From Bifidobacterium biavatii DSM 23969 (GTDB lineage Bacteria > Actinomycetota > Actinomycetes > Actinomycetales > Bifidobacteriaceae): a stretch of DNA of 64,000 nt. The stretch spans positions 1 through 64,000 of the forward strand of contig NZ_JGYN01000030.1 of NCBI RefSeq assembly GCF_000741165.1. Reading direction: 5' to 3'. Made by a program: the position numbers and the translations under genes. This document shows positions 8,679 through 17,381 of this stretch, piece by piece. Positions within the stretch are counted from its first letter, which is position 1. Each line of letters starts with the position of its first letter. The notes beneath the pieces are model-generated. The model did no database searches. It was not told the DNA's origin and was given only the letters and a program-made list of their open reading frames with translations.

Positions 8679-11447
8679 ATGACCGAAATCATCAACGCAA
8701 ATCTGACCCCATTGCCCGACAAGGTGGGCGTGGACGGTCTCGAAGACAAGTGGCGTGCCGTCTGGGACGAGCAGGGCACCTACAAGTTCAACAACACGCG
8801 CGACCGCAAGGCCGTGTATTCGATCGACACCCCGCCGCCCACCGTTTCCGGCCATCTGCACGTCGGCCACGTGTTCTCCTACACGCACACCGACGTGATC
8901 GCGCGCTACAAGCGCATGCGCGGCTATGACGTGTTCTACCCGATGGGCTGGGACGACAACGGCCTGCCGACCGAACGCCGCGTGCAGAACTACTACGGCG
9001 TGCGCGTGGACACCTCCATGCCGTACGATCCGGATTTCGTGCCGCCGTTCGAGGGCACCGACGGCAAGAAGATCGACGCCAAGGATCAGGTGCCGATTTC
9101 CCGCCGCAACTTCATCGAGCTGTGCGAGAAGCTCACCGCGCAGGACGAGAAGCAATTCGAGGCGCTGTGGCGTTCCCTCGGCCTGTCGATCGACTGGTCG
9201 CAGACCTACCACACCATCGGCGAGCACCCGCAGCGCGTGGCGCAGAAGGCGTTCCTGCGCAACCTCGCCCGCGGCGAGGCGTACCAGAAGGACGCGCCGG
9301 GCCTGTGGGACGTGACGTTCCAGACCGCCGTGGCCCAGGCCGAGCTCGAGAGTCGCGAATACCCGGGCTTCTACCACAAGGTCGCGTTCCGTTTCGAAGA
9401 CGGCACGCCGATCTATATCGAGACGACCCGCCCGGAGCTGCTCGCGGCCTGCACCTCGCTGATCGCGAACCCGGACGACGACCGCTACAAGCAGTACTTC
9501 GGCCAGTACGTGTACTCGCCGCTGTTCAAGGTTCGCGTGCCGATTCTGGCGCATCCGGCCGCCGAGATGGACAAGGGCGCCGGCATCGCGATGTGCTGCA
9601 CCTTCGGTGACGTGACCGACGTGCAGTGGTGGCGCGACCTGAACCTGCCGACCCGTTCGATCATCCAGCGCAACGGCCGCATCGTCATGGATACGCCGGA
9701 CTGGATCGAGGATCCGGCCGGTCGCGAGATCTTCGCCGAAACCGCCGGCAAGACCACGTTCTCCGCCCGCAAGATCATCGTCGACCACCTGCGCGAGTCC
9801 GGCGATCTGGACGGCGAGCCGACGCCGACCAAGCGTATGACGAACTTCTACGAGAAGGGCGACAAGCCGCTCGAGATCGTCACCTCCCGCCAGTGGTACC
9901 TCAAGAACGGCGGCACCGACGCGGCGCTGAACTCCGAGCTCATCGAGCGCGGCCGCGAACTCAACTTCCACCCGGACTTCATGCGCGTGCGCTACGAGAA
10001 CTGGGTGCACGGCCTCAACGGCGACTGGCTGATCTCCCGCCAGCGCTTCTTCGGTGTGCCGTTCCCGCTGTGGTACCCGGTCAAGGCCGACGGCTCCGCC
10101 GACTACGATCACCCGATCACGCCGAGCGAGGACATCCTGCCGATCGACCCGACCATCGACGTGCCGGCCGGCTACACGGCCGAGCAGCGCGACGTGCCCG
10201 GCGGCTTCACCGCTGAGCAGGACATCATGGATACGTGGGCGACCTCGTCGCTCACCCCGCAGATCGTGACCCACTGGGAGGAGCAGGACGAGGCGTCCAA
10301 GGCGCTGTTCAAGGCCACGTTCCCGATGGATCTGCGCCCGCAGGGACAGGACATCATCCGCACCTGGCTGTTCTCCACCGTCGACCGCGCGCACCTCGAG
10401 AACAAGTGCCTGCCGTGGGCGAACGCGACCCTGTCCGGTTGGATTCTCGACCCGGACCACAAGAAGATGTCGAAGTCCAAGGGCAACGTCGTCGTGCCGG
10501 ACAAGCCGATCAAGCAGTTCGGCGCCGACGCTGTGCGTTACTGGGCCGCCGCCGCGCGACTCGGCCTTGACGCCACGTACGACGAGGGCCAGATGAAGAT
10601 CGGCCGCCGTCTCGCCATCAAGCTGCTCAACGCGACCAAGTTCGCGCTGGCGATCGGCCGCGAGGACGAGAACCATCACGTGGGCTCGCCGGCCGTCGCC
10701 GCGTGGAACCCGGCCGACGTGACCGAGCCGCTCGACCGCGCCGCCATGGCCAAGATGGCGCTCGTGGTGCGCCAGGCCACCGACGCGCTCGAATCCTACG
10801 AGCATTCCAAGGCGCTCGAGGTCATCGAGAACTACTTCTGGCAGTTCTGCGACGACTACATCGAGCTCGTCAAGAACCGTGCTTACGGCACCGCCGACGC
10901 GACCGGCCACGTGCCCTCCGAGGCTGCGACCAAGTCCGCCCGCACCGCGCTGGGTCTGGGCCTTGACGCGTTCGCGCGCCTGCTCGCCCCGTACCTGCCG
11001 TACGCCACCGAAGAGGTGTGGAGCTGGATGCACGAAGGCTCCGGTTCGGTGCACCGCGCCGCATGGCCGACCCCGGACGTGTACGAGGCCGCCGCATTCA
11101 AGGTGTCTCCGGAACTGCTCGCCCACGCCGGCGAAGCGCTGGCCGCGCTGCGCGGCATCAAGTCGAAGGCCAAGGTCTCGATGAAGACGCCGATCCTGTC
11201 GGTCAGCCTCGGCGTGGCCGACGACGTGCGCGAATCCCTCGAGGGCGCGATCAACGACATCGCCGAAGCCGGTCGCGTGGTCGGCCGCATCTCCTTCGTG
11301 CGCGCCGCCGCAGCCGCCAAGGCCGCCCATGAGGCGGTCGCCGCGGCCGTCGACGCCGCCGCTGCCGCCAAGGCCGAGGCGGACGCCGCCGTCGCCGTGA
11401 TCGTCGAGGACAGCGAACTCGGCGAGCCGCCGGCAAAGAAGAAGTGA
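8679..11447 (+). CDS. valS: Valyl-tRNA synthetase
   Basis: Charges tRNA-Val in the cytoplasm. It has 922 residues. The class I HIGH motif appears as HLHVGH in PPPTVSGHLHVGHVFSYTH (residues about 49-67). GWDDNGLPTERRVQ identifies a ValRS of the type common in actinobacteria, the editing domain follows, and KMSKSKGN is the second signature. The C-terminus is an Ala/Glu/Lys-rich arm ending in PPAKKK. I chose the ATG at 8679 because it matches the family N-terminus; an upstream frame from 8649 would add ten residues across a promoter-like TAAAAT. It is followed by a strong stem-loop at 11505-11548. A 942-codon open frame on the opposite strand is an artefact of codon bias. Confidence 0.97.
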   Translation: MTEIINANLTPLPDKVGVDGLEDKWRAVWDEQGTYKFNNTRDRKAVYSIDTPPPTVSGHLHVGHVFSYTHTDVIARYKRMRGYDVFYPMGWDDNGLPTERRVQNYYGVRVDTSMPYDPDFVPPFEGTDGKKIDAKDQVPISRRNFIELCEKLTAQDEKQFEALWRSLGLSIDWSQTYHTIGEHPQRVAQKAFLRNLARGEAYQKDAPGLWDVTFQTAVAQAELESREYPGFYHKVAFRFEDGTPIYIETTRPELLAACTSLIANPDDDRYKQYFGQYVYSPLFKVRVPILAHPAAEMDKGAGIAMCCTFGDVTDVQWWRDLNLPTRSIIQRNGRIVMDTPDWIEDPAGREIFAETAGKTTFSARKIIVDHLRESGDLDGEPTPTKRMTNFYEKGDKPLEIVTSRQWYLKNGGTDAALNSELIERGRELNFHPDFMRVRYENWVHGLNGDWLISRQRFFGVPFPLWYPVKADGSADYDHPITPSEDILPIDPTIDVPAGYTAEQRDVPGGFTAEQDIMDTWATSSLTPQIVTHWEEQDEASKALFKATFPMDLRPQGQDIIRTWLFSTVDRAHLENKCLPWANATLSGWILDPDHKKMSKSKGNVVVPDKPIKQFGADAVRYWAAAARLGLDATYDEGQMKIGRRLAIKLLNATKFALAIGREDENHHVGSPAVAAWNPADVTEPLDRAAMAKMALVVRQATDALESYEHSKALEVIENYFWQFCDDYIELVKNRAYGTADATGHVPSEAATKSARTALGLGLDAFARLLAPYLPYATEEVWSWMHEGSGSVHRAAWPTPDVYEAAAFKVSPELLAHAGEALAALRGIKSKAKVSMKTPILSVSLGVADDVRESLEGAINDIAEAGRVVGRISFVRAAAAAKAAHEAVAAAVDAAAAAKAEADAAVAVIVEDSELGEPPAKKK

Positions 11448-11504
11448 GTCTCCCTTCTTCCGTAGATCGGTAATCGGCAATCAGCCTTCACAGCAAACCG
11501 CATA

Positions 11505-11548
11505 ACGTCAAGTGGCGGTCGGGAACTCTCCCGGCCGCCACTTGACGT
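11505..11548 (+). terminator. Stem-loop after valS
   Basis: ACGTCAAGTGGCGG and CCGCCACTTGACGT form the outer part of an almost perfect stem of about 20 base pairs with a very short loop. It lacks a T run but is symmetric and could end transcription from either side. Confidence 0.6.
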
Positions 11549-11615
11549 ATCTCCCCGCGTAATGCGGGGACGTGTCTTCTACATCATGCCCTCTGGTACA
11601 TCATCCCTTGTTGTA

Positions 11616-11865
11616 CCGTCTATGCCCACAACCATCCCGTCGATCAAGAATCAAAAACGGTCGTGGGCATAGACCGTACATTTACGTGTAGTGACAAGAT
11701 CCAATGGCAAGGAAATCCGCCCGATTCCACCCATTCCCGGGCATAAGCGGTACATTATGCCGCGCCGATCGTGGGCATAGACCGGTCATTTGCACGATCG
11801 TGGGCATAGACCGACCACGAACAGGCCATTTTCGGCCTCTACATGTCCCGTCCATGCCCACGATC
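11616..11865. repeat. Dispersed 14-base repeat, GTGGGCATAGACCG
   Basis: Exact copies of GTGGGCATAGACCG are at 11663-11676, 11771-11784 and 11800-11813. An inverted near-exact copy is at 11616-11629, a diverged direct copy at 11736-11750 and a diverged inverted copy at 11847-11861. Copies are often followed by GTACATT or GTCATTT. Spacing is irregular (29 and 108 bases between exact copies), so this is not a CRISPR array. Confidence 0.75.
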
Positions 11866-11917
11866 CGTCGATTACCGGCCCGGGCAGGCCGTTTCTCTGT
11901 CAGGTCTCTGTCAGGGG

Positions 11918-11933
11918 CCCGGTCAGGACCGGG
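11918..11933 (-). terminator. Hairpin overlapping the MFS stop codon
   Basis: CCCGGTC-AG-GACCGGG is a perfect 7-base-pair hairpin that includes the stop codon of the MFS gene. The DNA just beyond repeats CTCTGTCAGG twice. Confidence 0.4.
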
Positions 11934-13098
11934 ATTTTCCGTTTATGAGGATGTACGCCATCGGGACGAAAAACACCGGAATAGTGCACATGGCGGCCAG
12001 TTGCAGGTGGGATTGGCCCAGCAATCCGACCAACGGCTGCAATATCGCAATACACAGCGTGGCCAGCAGGGACACGACCGACATCACCGATGCGCGCTCG
12101 TCAGGATTCACCCGTGCATACACTTTGCCGCAGAACGCGTTCATCGCCATGCCATGCGCACACACGCTTACAAAGAACGCGACGATCAGCAGCGCATCGT
12201 TGCCAGTCCAAGCCGTAATCGCAATGCACGTCGCGTCGGCCAACAGATATCCCGTCAAACGCGTCGGCGTGGACGCGAACCGTCTGCCCAATCGTCCGGC
12301 CAAGGCAGTGCCGCCATTCATCGCAATCAATCCAATCAACTGCAGCCACATCGTGTCGTAATCACTGCCGAGCAGCAACGGCCACAGCATGGCGATCGAC
12401 ATCGCGCCAACGTCCAACGCCACGACCATCCAGCATTCAGGCACACGGATGCCGGCTGTCACAGACCGCCACATGTCGTCGAACAGCGTGCGTAACGTCA
12501 CCGAACCGTCGCCGCGCGAAACCGTCATGTCGGACATACGCAGCAGTGTGACGATCGCCAGCATATATGCCGCGCCGGCACCGACCCAGATCAGCGAAGG
12601 CGTGACGGCATACAACACCGCACCGACCGCGCCACCGGCGATCACGGACAAGCCAATAGCCTCGCCCAATTCGGCAAGCTTCGTTTCCGTACGACTGCTC
12701 GACCCGGTCTTCCGTTCTCGTTCTTCCTGTTCAGCGACGTACAGGGCGGACGCGGCGCCGGTTTCCGTGGACGAACCGAATCCGGTCAGTAATTCGCCGG
12801 CCACGACCATCCAAAAATTCGACGAATCGATCAGAAAACAAACGAATCCCACCAATCGCGCGGCCGCGCCAAGCACCATGATCTTCTTGCCCGACCATTT
12901 GTCGAACAATACCGACGTCGGCAGCTCGCAGATCACCGACATGACGTCGAACAATGAATTCGCGACGGCGATCAATGCCAGCGACAACCCGGCCTGCCGA
13001 AACGCGATCACGTAATACGCCAGGAAACAGCCCTGGCCAAAATACATCAATGTGTTGTATCGCTTAGCGAGCAAATCCCCCCCCCCATCAGATACCAT
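11923..13098 (-). CDS. MFS transporter with G10 tract at the start
   Basis: Major facilitator superfamily permease, probably an exporter. It has about 391 residues and 12 predicted hydrophobic segments. The cytoplasmic loop after the second helix (ELPTSVLFDKWSGKKIMVLG) carries the MFS A-like motif, and a charged central loop (EEREKTG region) separates the halves. The start is uncertain. ATG at 13098 places a run of ten G (complement of 13077-13086) four codons in; without that run the frame is lost. No clear ribosome site precedes ATG 13098 or TTG 13134. A frameshifted DUF2087 regulator gene is divergent and probably controlled this transporter. The substrate is unknown. Confidence 0.85.
   Translation of the reverse strand: MVSDGGGDLLAKRYNTLMYFGQGCFLAYYVIAFRQAGLSLALIAVANSLFDVMSVICELPTSVLFDKWSGKKIMVLGAAARLVGFVCFLIDSSNFWMVVAGELLTGFGSSTETGAASALYVAEQEERERKTGSSSRTETKLAELGEAIGLSVIAGGAVGAVLYAVTPSLIWVGAGAAYMLAIVTLLRMSDMTVSRGDGSVTLRTLFDDMWRSVTAGIRVPECWMVVALDVGAMSIAMLWPLLLGSDYDTMWLQLIGLIAMNGGTALAGRLGRRFASTPTRLTGYLLADATCIAITAWTGNDALLIVAFFVSVCAHGMAMNAFCGKVYARVNPDERASVMSVVSLLATLCIAILQPLVGLLGQSHLQLAAMCTIPVFFVPMAYILINGKSRS
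13077..13086 (-). repeat. Homopolymer G10 tract inside the MFS gene start
   Basis: Ten consecutive C on the plus strand read as GAT GGG GGG GGG GAT in the coding frame, directly after the start codon. Runs of this length are prone to slippage, and a change of one base would shift the frame of everything after codon 7. Confidence 0.8.
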
Positions 13099-13203
13099 AT
13101 CAACTGCACACTTCGCGGGAGCGAAGACAGGCAAACGTTGTCACGGCGTCTGGACAGCAGGCACCGCAACACGGCTGCGGAGGAACAAACAAGGAGAACG
13201 ACA

Positions 13204-13712
13204 ATGACCGCATGCCCAGAAACACAGGACACACTGCGAGAATGCCGCATGCTGTTGAGCGTGCTGCGGACGCCGAAGCTGCGCGGCGATCTGGCGAAGG
13301 TGCTGGCCGGGGACCCGTCGGGCGTGGTCGGTCCGTTGAGGCAGCTGAGCTGGCTGTCGGACGACGCGGAGTTTTCCGTGGCGGGTCTGGTTGAAGCGCA
13401 GAATCAGCTCAAGCAGCTCATGTCCAATCAAGGCATTCTTCTCATGAACCGCATCCATTTGTTCCCGCAGTCAGATGCAGAACGTGAGGCAATGTTGCGC
13501 GCGATCAGCGAGCGCGTGTTCGAGAATCTGGCTCTCGCACATGGCTGACCGAAGCGGAGTTGACCGCACGCTTGTCGATGCTGGTCGACGACGCCGCGGA
13601 AATCCGCCGCTATTTGATCGATCGCGGTCTGATCCTCCGTGCCGAAGACGGTTCCCGTTATTGGCGCGGCGATCTCACCGCCGAAACCGCCTCAACCGTC
13701 ACAACCGCATAA
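13204..13712 (+). pseudogene. DUF2087-domain transcriptional regulator, frameshifted
   Basis: Small DNA-binding regulator of the type that carries a C-terminal DUF2087 domain. The ATG at 13204 follows AAGGAGAACGACA, an excellent ribosome site. The first frame gives 114 residues (MTACPETQDTLRECRMLL... ERVFENLALAHG) and stops at 13548. The rest of the domain continues in another frame from about 13542: WLTEAELTARL, EIRRYLIDRGLI and RAEDGSRYWRGD, to a stop at 13710-13712. The domain is therefore complete in sequence but split by a one-base deletion near 13537-13542 (GCACATGG; an extra C would restore ALAPWLT). It could be a true pseudogene, a sequencing error or recoding. It is divergent from the MFS gene. 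Confidence 0.72.
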
Positions 13713-13776
13713 CGGAGTCCCTACTACGCAAGACCCCGACACGGCGGTATGATTGACACGATTATTGGGGGTTGTG

Positions 13777-14244
13777 ATGAGCAGTGCGAGCGTGGATATC
13801 AACGATCAAGTCGACGATCTGTCGGCAGACGAGGTCATCAACGACAAACCGCTGAAGCGCGCGGTGGGGATCGGCTTCGTGCTGCTGGCGATCTCGATGT
13901 TCATGCCCGGCAAGGGCGCGCCCGGCGTAGTCCGCGAGATCGTCATGACCGCCGGCGCTTGGACCGTGATCGTACCGCTGCTGTTCGTCGCATGGCACCA
14001 GCACAAGACCAAGCGCCACTTCGGATTCTTCTTCCACATGCTGTTCCCGATCATCGGCTCGCTGATGGTGGCCGCTCGCATCGTGCTCGTGCCGATGGGC
14101 ATGTCCACGATTTTTCTGAACCTGTGGTCGATCGGTGGCACGTTCCTGATTTTCCCGCTTGTCCAGCAGCTCATCGAACTGGTTTCCGGCAGCGTCGACA
14201 TGGAGACCGGCGGCCGCCAAATCCGCTTCGATCAGGACATCTGA
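13777..14244 (+). CDS. Small integral membrane protein of unknown function
   Basis: I do not recognise the family. The 155-residue protein has an acidic N-terminal segment (DINDQVDDLSADEVINDKP) and four hydrophobic segments: about 36-55, 63-83, 92-112 and 116-140. The Gly/Met-rich loop FMPGKGAPG lies between the first two. It ends in a charged tail with GGRQIRFDQDI. The ATG at 13777 follows GGGGGTTGTG, which serves as the ribosome site. It converges with the large envelope-protein gene, the stops being 10 bases apart. Confidence 0.75.
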   Translation: MSSASVDINDQVDDLSADEVINDKPLKRAVGIGFVLLAISMFMPGKGAPGVVREIVMTAGAWTVIVPLLFVAWHQHKTKRHFGFFFHMLFPIIGSLMVAARIVLVPMGMSTIFLNLWSIGGTFLIFPLVQQLIELVSGSVDMETGGRQIRFDQDI

Positions 14245-14254
14245 CCGCCATTCG

Positions 14255-16648
14255 TCATGCCGATGGCGCTTCGATCACCATGACGAAACGAGCGGATGCG
14301 TTGTCGTGGCTCGTTCCGCCAAGATCGGCGAGTTTGCCGTTGTCCTGCAGCGCTTTGACCGCGGCGGCGAGCACGTCGGCGGAGTCGCCGATGGCCAGCG
14401 TTTCGCCGATATGACCGTCGCCGCCTGGAATGAGCAGCGTCGCGGAGCCCATGCCGCGCATGCCGTAGGCAACGGACGGGGTTTCGTCCAACGCTGTTGC
14501 GGTTGTTGAGGCTGATGATGCGGCGTCGGATGTACCTGTCGCGTCGGACGTGTTCGACGATGATCCCGATGCTCCAGCTGTGCCGCCGGATGAACCGGTC
14601 GCGCCCGACTTGTCCGATGTTCCGGCGGATGTTCCGCCCGTCGCTTCCGCTGAACCGTCGCCGTTCGATGCGGCATTTGCCGACGAACCGCCCGACGAGC
14701 CCGGCGAGCCGGATCCCTTGTCGGTCCCCGCTCCCCCGCCGATCGAGGCGACGCCGCCGGCGAAGTTCATCACATCGTCCTTGCTCATGGCAACGTTGTC
14801 GTCCACCAGACTGGTGATCTGTCCGGCGTCCTGTGCCTTGCGCTGTTCGACCGCGGCTTTGTGCCGGGCTTTGGCGAGCGCCTGCTGCCGCTTGGTTTCC
14901 ACGGTCGCGGCAATGCTGTTGCGTGAGGCCGCCGATCGCAGCGCGGCCATGCCGGAACCCGCCGACGCCGAAGCACCGGCATTCCTCTTGCCTGAATCGT
15001 CGGCGTTGCCGGCGGCATCGTCCGAAGTGCTGTCGTCTGCATCGCGTGCATGATCGTTCACACCGTCGATCGCAGTATCGCCCGAATCGTCCCCGTTTTC
15101 GAATTCGTCCTCGTATCGCAGCAGCAGTTGCTGGATCGCCTGCGCCGCGCCCGTGTGTTCGCTGGCGGTGGCGAGCGCGCTCATCGCCGCGTCGACTTTG
15201 GCCTGATCGTCCTTGAGATCGGCGACGGATGTGAAGTCGGCGTTGGTCGCCACGATCGCCTGCTGCCGGTAAGCGGACGCTCCGGCCGACGTACCGCCGG
15301 TGAGCTCGCTCAGATGCTTGGTGTACGTGTCGGTGTATGCCATCGAGTACGGGATCATGGCCTGCGAGAGCTGCGATTGCCCGTCGCTGTAACCCTTGGA
15401 TCCTTGCGATGACTCGGTTCCGGCCTGCTGTTTGAGCTCGCGGACCAGCCCGCTGGTACCTTGCTGCCGGATTCTGCGAATGATCGCATCGACTTCGTCG
15501 GCCGCTCCAGTGTGCCGATGCGCGGCGCTGACCGCGTTGACCGCGTTGGCAAGGTCGACCACGGCGGTAGCGAGCGGGGTGTCGCCGCTGAGTTCCTTGG
15601 CGGTGCCGATGAGCGCCGGCAGCTGCGTGGATGTGCCGATCGAGCCGGACAGGTGCGTGGTGTAGGAGCCAACGTATGCGGCCATGTACGCGTCGAATGC
15701 CTGCTGGTGCGCGGCGGTGCGTGCGGCGATCGTGGTTTTGGCGAGCTCGCGTTCGTGGTCGCGCAGTGCGGTAAGTTCGGTGATGAGCGCTTCGTTGCCT
15801 TGGCTGCCGGCGCCGGTAGCCGTGTCGGTGAGCGTGGATGCCTGCGTGGCGAGCGCGTTAATCTGTGCGGCGAACGTTGTCGCGTCGTTGGCCGGCACGG
15901 CGGCCAGTGTGACCGCACTCATGGAGAATCGTGTTGCGGTGAGGTGGATGCTCACGTCGAGCACGGCTTGGTTCGTTGCCGCGTCGAGATTGCCTTCGAC
16001 CAGGTCTTCGACGATGCCGCCGTCGTCGGCGATGTGCCCGCCGGCCTTGCCCACGGCCGTGATGAGCGTGTCGGAACCGTGTTGTGCAACGATCGTACCG
16101 TCGTTGACGCTGATGTCGTCGGCGATATCGGACGGCACGGTAAACGCGATCATCGGCACGAGTTGCTCGGCCTGTGCGGCGATGTCGCGCGAGGCGATCG
16201 GATTGCGTTCGACGACGACGCGCACACCGACCAGTCCGCTCGCGCCGCTGACTTCCGCAGCGGTTTTCTGCGGTCCGTCCAGCGAATACGTGACGCGGAC
16301 GGTCCATGGCAGCGCTTCCGCGGCCGCGTCGCTGCGGGTCACGTTCGCGCCGGAATGATCACCGGAATTTCTGCCGGAACCAACGTTCGCACCGGCGTCA
16401 TCCATCAGATAGACGCCGCCGGACACGCCGGACAAACCGGACAGCAAGTTCGTCAAAGCGTTGCCACCGACCGACGGCTGCGCGACCGCGGCGAACACGT
16501 CATGGTGCAGATAGCGGCTGGCGGACCGCGTCGTTATGCCGACACTCGTCATCGCCGCGCCGGAGCCTGCGCCGATCATGGCCACGCCGGCGACGAACAC
16601 GACCAGCGTGCAGCCGCATCGCGCCATCGCGCGCCCGACGTATCCCAT
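14255..16648 (-). CDS. Large Ala/Ser/Gly-rich envelope protein with internal repeat
   Basis: Family not recognised. The 797-residue product has one hydrophobic segment near the N-terminus (CGCTLVVFVAGVAMIGAGSG), so it is secreted or anchored. The ATG at 16648 is preceded by GGAGGCGACGAT; an ATG ten codons earlier has no such site. The middle holds two related helical units of about 78 residues (about 317-393 and 433-511): each has Y-x2-AY-x3-YT-x-HLS, a variable stretch, then an Ala-rich helix ending in HTGAA and an I/L-rich helix. A Ser/Gly/Thr-rich linker (about 640-720) and a C-terminal globular piece (ATLLIPGGDGHIGETLAIGD) follow. A role at the cell surface is inferred only from the signal and composition. 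A 449-codon frame on the other strand is a shadow. Confidence 0.75.
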   Translation of the reverse strand: MGYVGRAMARCGCTLVVFVAGVAMIGAGSGAAMTSVGITTRSASRYLHHDVFAAVAQPSVGGNALTNLLSGLSGVSGGVYLMDDAGANVGSGRNSGDHSGANVTRSDAAAEALPWTVRVTYSLDGPQKTAAEVSGASGLVGVRVVVERNPIASRDIAAQAEQLVPMIAFTVPSDIADDISVNDGTIVAQHGSDTLITAVGKAGGHIADDGGIVEDLVEGNLDAATNQAVLDVSIHLTATRFSMSAVTLAAVPANDATTFAAQINALATQASTLTDTATGAGSQGNEALITELTALRDHERELAKTTIAARTAAHQQAFDAYMAAYVGSYTTHLSGSIGTSTQLPALIGTAKELSGDTPLATAVVDLANAVNAVSAAHRHTGAADEVDAIIRRIRQQGTSGLVRELKQQAGTESSQGSKGYSDGQSQLSQAMIPYSMAYTDTYTKHLSELTGGTSAGASAYRQQAIVATNADFTSVADLKDDQAKVDAAMSALATASEHTGAAQAIQQLLLRYEDEFENGDDSGDTAIDGVNDHARDADDSTSDDAAGNADDSGKRNAGASASAGSGMAALRSAASRNSIAATVETKRQQALAKARHKAAVEQRKAQDAGQITSLVDDNVAMSKDDVMNFAGGVASIGGGAGTDKGSGSPGSSGGSSANAASNGDGSAEATGGTSAGTSDKSGATGSSGGTAGASGSSSNTSDATGTSDAASSASTTATALDETPSVAYGMRGMGSATLLIPGGDGHIGETLAIGDSADVLAAAVKALQDNGKLADLGGTSHDNASARFVMVIEAPSA

Positions 16649-16811
16649 ATCGTCGCCTCCGTTCGCCCGGTCAACCAATCAATCGGCGAATCCGCGTCAA
16701 TCGGAACACAAACCGACCGTCACGGCATCCGCCATATGACACTGTGTCAACTGTCTTATGTAATCAGCCGACCGGACAGCGCAGCACGCGCCGGGCCACA
16801 CACCGCATGAA

Positions 16812-17252
16812 TCAGGCGAACACGTCGAGCACGCCCGGGTCTCCCCCGGCGGCCGCGATGCGCGCGTGGCGCTTCTTCGCCTCGGTGACAACGAATTCGC
16901 GGTACATTTCGGCGATGTCCGGGTCGAGTCCGGCCGCGACCGCGATGCGGTGCAAACGTTCGATCTGATAGTCCTCGCGCTTGTAGTCGGCGGGCGCGAA
17001 GCCGGCGCGTGCCTTGAGCACGCCGACCTGCGACGTGTACTTGAACCGCTCGGCCAGCAGGGAGACGATGGCCGTGTCCACGTTGTCGATGGACTGGCGC
17101 AGCGACTTGATTTTCGCCACGATTTGCGCGGTTTCGGGATCGTCGGCCGCCGTGGCCGAGTCGATCACCGTTTCGGATTCGATGGGCTGAGTGGCGTCGG
17201 TTGCGGGCAGCCAGTCGCCGCCTTCCGACTGAGTTTCTTGCGTTTCGCTCAT
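16812..17252 (-). CDS. Chorismate mutase, AroQ class
   Basis: Converts chorismate to prephenate for Phe/Tyr synthesis. It has 146 residues. An acidic N-terminal extension of about 50 residues precedes the AroQ helical domain: IKSLRQSIDNVDTAIVSLLAERF, SQVGVLKAR (catalytic Lys) and REDYQIERLHRIA, then the last helix IAEMYREFVVTEAKKRH. The ATG at 17252 has no Shine-Dalgarno, but TACGCT lies exactly 7 bases upstream, so it is probably translated from a leaderless message. The Lrp-type regulator gene lies 130 bases upstream on the same strand. Confidence 0.9.
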   Translation of the reverse strand: MSETQETQSEGGDWLPATDATQPIESETVIDSATAADDPETAQIVAKIKSLRQSIDNVDTAIVSLLAERFKYTSQVGVLKARAGFAPADYKREDYQIERLHRIAVAAGLDPDIAEMYREFVVTEAKKRHARIAAAGGDPGVLDVFA

Positions 17253-17259
17253 GGTTGCA

Positions 17260-17265
17260 AGCGTA
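17260..17265 (-). promoter_or_regulatory. -10 box of chorismate mutase, probable leaderless start
   Basis: On the minus strand TACGCT is followed by seven bases and then ATG, with no ribosome site. Confidence 0.45.
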
Positions 17266-17381
17266 TCACCGGATGCGGCGTGTGCATGGTATCGCTTCCG
17301 ACTTGCGGCGTGCGAACGACGACCGGCGGTCGGCGGCGGCCCATGACACCCACACAAGCCGCGTTATCCGCACGACCCGCG

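Larger units (their letters stand above)
11448..11922. other. Convergent gap with repeat family
   Basis: The gap lies between the ends of valS and the MFS gene, so no promoter is expected. It holds a 20-base-pair stem-loop (11505-11548) and then five or six copies of a 14-base word in both orientations (11616-11865). No coding region is supported. Confidence 0.6.

Noticed and set aside
8652..11480. A 942-codon open frame opposite valS
   Set aside because: It mirrors valS codon for codon. High GC at third positions removes stops on the opposite strand. It has no family motifs and no ribosome site.
11616..11865. A CRISPR array
   Set aside because: Copies occur in both orientations with irregular gaps (29 and 108 bases), the units are short, and no cas genes are present.
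15461..16810. A 449-codon open frame opposite the large envelope-protein gene
   Set aside because: The minus-strand frame has a ribosome site, a signal segment and internal repeats; the plus-strand frame has none of these.
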